Positions 60,098-64,000 of a stretch of 64,000 bases of DNA are shown one piece after another; position 1 is the stretch's first letter, and each line of letters begins with the position of its first letter. Source of the stretch: Nitrosomonas marina. Its GTDB lineage: Bacteria; Pseudomonadota; Gammaproteobacteria; Burkholderiales; Nitrosomonadaceae. The translations under genes were made by a program, and so were the position numbers. The DNA lies in assembly GCF_900110145.1 (NCBI RefSeq), contig NZ_FOCP01000005.1, forward strand, positions 124,001-188,000, given 5' to 3'. Below the pieces are notes generated by a model. The model made no database searches. It was given only the letters and a program-made list of their open reading frames with translations, and was not told where the DNA came from.

Positions 60098-61028
60098 CGC
60101 TATTATTGATTGGGTAACGAGCGCCGGGTTACGATTCACTTCAAAGACTCGCAGCAGAATACAGTGATCGACTATCTCAAAAGCGGAATGGACAATTTCT
60201 TGGTAAATTGACCCGCTTACCAGCAGGTAATATGCCGAACAAACAGCTGAAATGGTTTATAGCCAGCAGCATCCGTATCCACCTAACCCCGGTTTACCGG
60301 TAGGCTTCGAATTGATGACGACTGTTTTTTTTCGTGCATCAGCACATGCGCAAACACGATATCGGTTTTTTCCTCGATCTTATGGCGGGACTGCTAGTAG
60401 ACTGAGCACGATGGTGTGTTTGGATAACTACTGAGTACTGTTAACCTGTTATTACATAGTGGTGACGACACGGTTTGTTCAAGAACGGTTTGTTTGTCAA
60501 TCCGTTCATGAAATGAAGGCTGTCTGTGTATGGTTAATCGGTGTGACTTTTTAACTCTTGTTTTTTCTTGTCATTACCTGTATCATGTGCGGTTGAGTTT
60601 TCTATTCAAATAGAACATTTGTAATTGATTTGATTATCTATCACGTCAGCGTCATAACAGCCAATCTGTCAGACATAACTTTGAATAGCTTCTAAATCTG
60701 CTAGCACGCTGATTCAAAGCTTTTATTTAAAAAATAAACCGTCTCGGTCCTGCACATTGCAGGCGATATAAAGATTCCGGCTATATATAACGTTTATAGC
60801 GATTAAGCTGCCTATTCAAACCAAGCGCAAGCAAAGGTGCAGCAAAACGGTTTACTCATACCAAACAAATATGAATCTTCGCCGTCGAGACGGCGGATTT
60901 CAAATTGCTGGATAGCAGAGCAGTCTATACTGCTCGATCTAAACTCACTTCGTTAGTTTATAACTGCAGGCGCGTAACCGCATTAATCGAAAGCGCGGTC
61001 ATGACACTTGCCATCAATAAGAGAATCC
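60098..61028 (+). other. Long non-coding region and structured leader of the DEAD-box gene
   Basis: About 930 bases without a believable gene. The last 250 bases are rich in hairpins: GCTATA/TATAGC around 60780-60800, CGCCGT-CGAG-ACGGCG at 60880-60895, GAGCAGT-CTAT-ACTGCTC at 60918-60935, and TAAACT/AGTTTA just after. The series ends about 70 bases before the helicase start. Long structured leaders are typical of cold-induced RNA-helicase genes. Confidence 0.5.
60880..60935 (+). promoter_or_regulatory. Two consecutive perfect hairpins in the helicase leader
   Basis: A 6-base stem CGCCGT/ACGGCG with CGAG loop (60880-60895) and a 7-base stem GAGCAGT/ACTGCTC with CTAT loop (60918-60935). Neither has a T-run, so they look like RNA structures in a leader; termination is not suggested. 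Confidence 0.5.
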
Positions 61029-62225
61029 ATGAAACATTTTAATTTGCTGGGGCTTCCTGAAGCCCTGAATCATGCGCTGCATCAAATGCATTTTACCGAG
61101 CCGACTCCCATTCAGGCCCAAACCATTCCTCGTGCGCTGGAAGGCCGCGATATTCTGGGCTCGGCCCAGACCGGGACAGGAAAGACGGCCGCCTTTGGTA
61201 TTCCGCTTGTCGCCCGGTTGTTGTCAAACCCGCGGGGATCGGCATTAGTGATGACGCCGACACGTGAACTGGCGACACAGGTGATGAGTCAATTGCAGGC
61301 GTTGCTGGGCAGGCAAAGCGGGATCAAAACAGCGCTGCTGATTGGCGGCGAATCCATGCCGAAACAGATCAAACAGCTTCGCAACCGGCCACGGTTGCTG
61401 GTGGGAACGCCCGGGCGCATCAACGATCACCTGCAGCAGGGAAATCTCAAACTGCACGACACCGGCGTTCTGGTGCTGGATGAAACAGACCGTATGCTGG
61501 ATATGGGCTTTACAAGTCAGATCGAGAGGATCCTGAATTTTATGCCCAAAACACGCCAGACCATGCTGTTTTCGGCGACCCTGCCGGACAACATGGTCCG
61601 GATAGCCGGGAAATATCTTAATAACCCGGTGCGTGTCGCTGTAGATAAAACGATGACGCCCGTGAAAAAAATCCGCCATGACGTGCTGCGCGTTACTGAG
61701 GAAGAGAAGTACCGCAAACTGTTGTCTGAACTGGACGCGCGCACCGGATCAGTGATTGTGTTTGTCAAAACCAAATATGGCACTGAGAAAATGGCGAAAC
61801 AGCTCTCCAGGGCCGGCCATAACGCCGACGCCATTCATGGCGACCTGCGTCAGAATAAGCGCGATCGCGTCATCATGAATTTCAGGAACCAGAAATACCG
61901 TATTCTGGTTGCGACCGACGTGGCAGCGCGAGGGCTGGACATACCGCATATCGAACATGTCATCAATTACGATTTGCCGCAATGTGCGGAAGATTATATT
62001 CACCGTATAGGCAGAACGGCCCGCGCTGGCGCGGAAGGCTCCGCCATGTGTCTGGTGACACCGGCGAATACCGGAAAATGGAATGCGATCAACCGGTTGA
62101 TGAACCCTGGCTCTGTCAGTAAAAAGCCAAACGAACAGAAATACAAAAAACGTCCAGGTAAGCCAGGCGGCTTTAAAAACAGCGGCAAGAAATATAATAG
62201 AGGTATCAATAGAGTTGCCGCCTGA
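61029..62225 (+). CDS. DEAD-box RNA helicase (RhlE-like) with DETD motif II
   Basis: 398-residue ATP-dependent RNA helicase core. Motifs in order: Q-motif FTEPTPIQAQTIP, Walker A AQTGTGKTAA, PTRELATQ, motif II LVLDETDRMLDMGF, motif III LFSATLP, then FVKTKYGTEKMAKQL, ATDVAARGLDIPHI and HRIGRTARAG. Motif II reads Asp-Glu-Thr-Asp where most members have Asp-Glu-Ala-Asp. A short basic tail (KKPNEQKYKKRPGKPGG) may bind RNA. I use the ATG at 61029 with AAGAG upstream. With IF-1 and an RRM gene downstream it suggests RNA remodelling, perhaps at low temperature. Confidence 0.92.
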   Translation: MKHFNLLGLPEALNHALHQMHFTEPTPIQAQTIPRALEGRDILGSAQTGTGKTAAFGIPLVARLLSNPRGSALVMTPTRELATQVMSQLQALLGRQSGIKTALLIGGESMPKQIKQLRNRPRLLVGTPGRINDHLQQGNLKLHDTGVLVLDETDRMLDMGFTSQIERILNFMPKTRQTMLFSATLPDNMVRIAGKYLNNPVRVAVDKTMTPVKKIRHDVLRVTEEEKYRKLLSELDARTGSVIVFVKTKYGTEKMAKQLSRAGHNADAIHGDLRQNKRDRVIMNFRNQKYRILVATDVAARGLDIPHIEHVINYDLPQCAEDYIHRIGRTARAGAEGSAMCLVTPANTGKWNAINRLMNPGSVSKKPNEQKYKKRPGKPGGFKNSGKKYNRGINRVAA

Positions 62226-62782
62226 GTTGCAGTCATTGTCAAAACCGGCATACAGCCGGAACTTACAATATTTCGGGAGTATGTCAAATACAGCGGCATC
62301 TGGCCGCTGACAATTTGATACCGGAGTGACAACAAATATCAGTTTGGACACTTTGATTTCAAGGCCATTCATATCCTGTTTTGATTGAAAGCAGGTCCGT
62401 TAATACGGATTTCTTTCTAACGCTCAAAAACATGGTCGAATTGTTGGCACGGGCCAGTAATTCATCTGTTTTGTATGCATCAAAATTGCTGGCTGTTTAA
62501 TGTTTTAAACAGCCAGATGCATATCACTGGCATCTGTTTGAAACAGATTTCAAATTTTCGAAACGATTTTTCAGGAAGCGTCTGAGAAAATAATTCAGCG
62601 AGCGATGCGGTTCTGAACACATCGCAATACACTTACACAAGCCGGTGCGATCTCGGTTTTTATTTTTTTCGCTGTCATCTCGTCCACGTTTTTATCAGAT
62701 TCGGTGCTTCCTTTGTTTTAAAACATCAATCACGGCGATGATGTTTTCATTAATCGCTGTATATCAGCTCGGAGGTAATATT
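62226..62782 (+). other. Intergenic region upstream of infA
   Basis: About 555 bases. It holds one strong hairpin (62489-62516) and then about 265 bases leading to the infA ribosome-binding site. No coding frame is convincing. The distance suggests infA has its own promoter and a long leader. Confidence 0.45.
62489..62516 (+). terminator. 12-base perfect hairpin between helicase and infA genes
   Basis: CTGGCTGTTTAA (62489-62500) and its exact complement (62505-62516) flank TGTT. ATGCAT occurs just outside each arm. No T-run follows on the plus strand. It shares the core GGCTGTTT/AAACAGCC with the hairpin at 54204-54238. Confidence 0.5.
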
Positions 62783-63004
62783 ATGTCTAAAGAAGAACTT
62801 ATAGAACTGGAAGGAACGGTAACGAATGTATTGCGTAACCAGTGTTATCGTGTGGAACTGGAAAACGGTAAAGAAGTTCAGGCTTATACATCAGGTAATA
62901 TGCGTCGTTTTAGAATACGTATAGTGCTGGGCGACAAGGTAAAACTGGAAATGTCTCCCTACGATTTAACCAAAGGCCGAATCAACTATCGTATGAAAAA
63001 ATAA
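62783..63004 (+). CDS. infA: Translation initiation factor IF-1
   Basis: 73-residue S1-like OB-fold protein that binds the 30S A-site. It starts [17 protein letters not shown] and has [21 protein letters not shown] and the [12 protein letters not shown] end, which is the full IF-1 length. GGAGG precedes the ATG by 8 bases. Betaproteobacteria often carry a second infA outside the ribosomal-protein operon; this copy, between a helicase and an RRM gene, looks like that second type. Confidence 0.92.
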   Translation: MSKEELIELEGTVTNVLRNQCYRVELENGKEVQAYTSGNMRRFRIRIVLGDKVKLEMSPYDLTKGRINYRMKK

Positions 63005-63565
63005 GACGTGACTCAGTAACCTGCACATTGAATTAATATGTGTCAATTGCTCTGTCCTGATTGTCTTTAGCCTGAGGGTTAAGGATAACAGGGCAGAATG
63101 ATCAGACGTCAACACTAAAATAAGATTTGTAGCAGCATCAGAAGACTGTGAATGGTCATTCACACTGAGCCATGCTACTTGTTTGCAAATCGACTCAAAG
63201 ACCGATAAAAAATTATTTTATCCTCTTATGACAGCTGTTTAATAATGGGTAAGATTTTCACTTTACAAGAAAGCTTTGTTCAGATAGCATCAAAAGCGTA
63301 TTGAGGTGAACATGAGCATTTGTTCAATCAAGAAATTCAAGACCCAATCCCTGCTCCATCCCGGTAATAGTTGAAGTTTAACAACTAAATTCACTGAATC
63401 TGGGCACATGCTGTGCTTGTAATAGGGATAAGCAAGCAACCTGTTGTTTTGTTTGTCTACAAACGATATCAATCAGCATTGTGTCATTTGACGTGTTGTA
63501 TGTTCGGTAAGTGCAATTCTCATACAGCATACTGCTACCCTTCTTCTCACAAAAAAGGACATCTT
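63005..63565 (+). other. Intergenic region upstream of the RRM gene
   Basis: About 560 bases with no normal-length gene. Short frames are present but lack ribosome-binding sites and known motifs. An AAGGA site lies 8 bases before the TTG start of the RRM gene. Confidence 0.4.
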
Positions 63566-63829
63566 TTGAAAAGATTATTTGTTGGGAATCTACCGAGTAA
63601 CGCGACTGAAGCCAGTGTCATAGAACTATTTTCGGAATGTGGCAAAGTACATTCTATTAAGCTCGCTGTAGATATGTTCAGCGGAAAATGTATTGGCTTT
63701 GGATTTATTTCAATGGAAGGTCATGAGGCCAGAGCAGCTATTGAAAAGCTCAATGGTTATATGTTTGGTGACAAATCACTCAAAATCAGGTTTGAAGATA
63801 CCTCGCGAAGGAAAGGCAGACGTCGCTGA
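63566..63829 (+). CDS. RRM-domain RNA-binding protein (TTG start)
   Basis: 87-residue single RNA-recognition motif. RNP2 is RLFVGNLPSNAT at the N-terminus and RNP1 is CIGFGFISM in the middle; the C-terminus SRRKGRRR is basic. Small stand-alone RRM proteins of this kind occur in cyanobacteria and proteobacteria and often respond to cold. No ATG is near; a TTG at 63566 behind AAGGA gives the usual MKRLFVGNL start. It is the last gene of the helicase, IF-1, RRM group. Confidence 0.88.
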   Translation: MKRLFVGNLPSNATEASVIELFSECGKVHSIKLAVDMFSGKCIGFGFISMEGHEARAAIEKLNGYMFGDKSLKIRFEDTSRRKGRRR

Positions 63830-64000
63830 TTTGGATCTGAAAGAAACTATACAGCCCAGCTTGGGTCTGCCTGGAGAACAGACTATAAAAACAGGAATGC
63901 AGTCATTGCATAAATTGAACAAGGTGTGCCCGAATTTCGGAGTAAATTGTTCAAATCAGCCAGATCATTGGCAACTAAAGCGTTGTCCAGAATATGTGTC
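63830..64000. other. Right edge of the window
   Basis: 170 bases after the RRM gene with no recognisable gene or hairpin terminator. Confidence 0.4.

Overview
The window reads as chromosome of an autotrophic betaproteobacterium, most likely an ammonia oxidiser of the Nitrosomonas group. This is inferred from gene content: the linked order dnaA-dnaN-gyrB, a glycolate salvage operon as found in Calvin-cycle organisms, and a large urea-use island. No ammonia monooxygenase, RuBisCO or rRNA gene lies in the window, so the genus is an inference. Almost all genes are housekeeping or accessory metabolism. I saw no insertion sequence, prophage or CRISPR array.

Layout. 1-2763 (minus): a quinone-oxidoreductase-like MDR enzyme, an SDR-type threonine dehydrogenase and a partial kbl, probably one threonine-to-glycine operon. 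2919-8807: glycogen synthase, a fused AdoMet decarboxylase-spermidine synthase, a small sulfotransferase, a CRP-like regulator and an L,D-transpeptidase lipoprotein. 8936-13680: garR-glcD-glcE-glcF, which oxidises glycolate and reduces tartronate semialdehyde. 13988-17614: pcnB, folK, panB, panC. 17690-22827: dnaA, a candidate origin region, dnaN, gyrB. 23478-29908: tRNA-Arg, mltF, then ribE, ribB fused to a degenerate ribA, ribH, nusB, thiL, pgpA, pncC.

29954-44712 is the accessory core. Minus-strand genes encode, in transcription order, an outer-membrane porin, UreD, UreA, UreB, UreC, UreF, UreG, a urea transporter and an apparently exported beta-carbonic anhydrase. The nickel sensor NikR stands next to the carbonic anhydrase. 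UreE is missing from the urease operon and sits on the plus strand as the first gene of a metal ABC-transporter operon. UreE, NikR and the ABC permease all carry His-rich C-termini. Together these genes would admit urea, hydrolyse it in the cytoplasm, supply and police nickel, and interconvert the CO2 and bicarbonate released.

44738-54060: two tandem NarL-type response regulators, one lacking the phospho-acceptor Asp, then a universal stress protein, Hsp20 and glutamate synthase (gltD, gltB). 54350-60097: a trypsin-like protease, gltX with tRNA-Ala and tRNA-Glu, an AhpD-like protein, a histone-deacetylase-family amidohydrolase and a retropepsin-like protein. 61029-63829: a DEAD-box helicase with a DETD motif, a second-type IF-1 and an RRM protein, each behind a long non-coding leader. 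This set resembles a cold-response RNA-remodelling group.

Nothing here is a clearly unknown system. The best leads are the displaced ureE with its metal transporter, the degenerate receiver paralogue, the SpeD-SpeE fusion, the duplicated ribosome-binding region at ureC, and the structured leaders of the RNA-remodelling genes.
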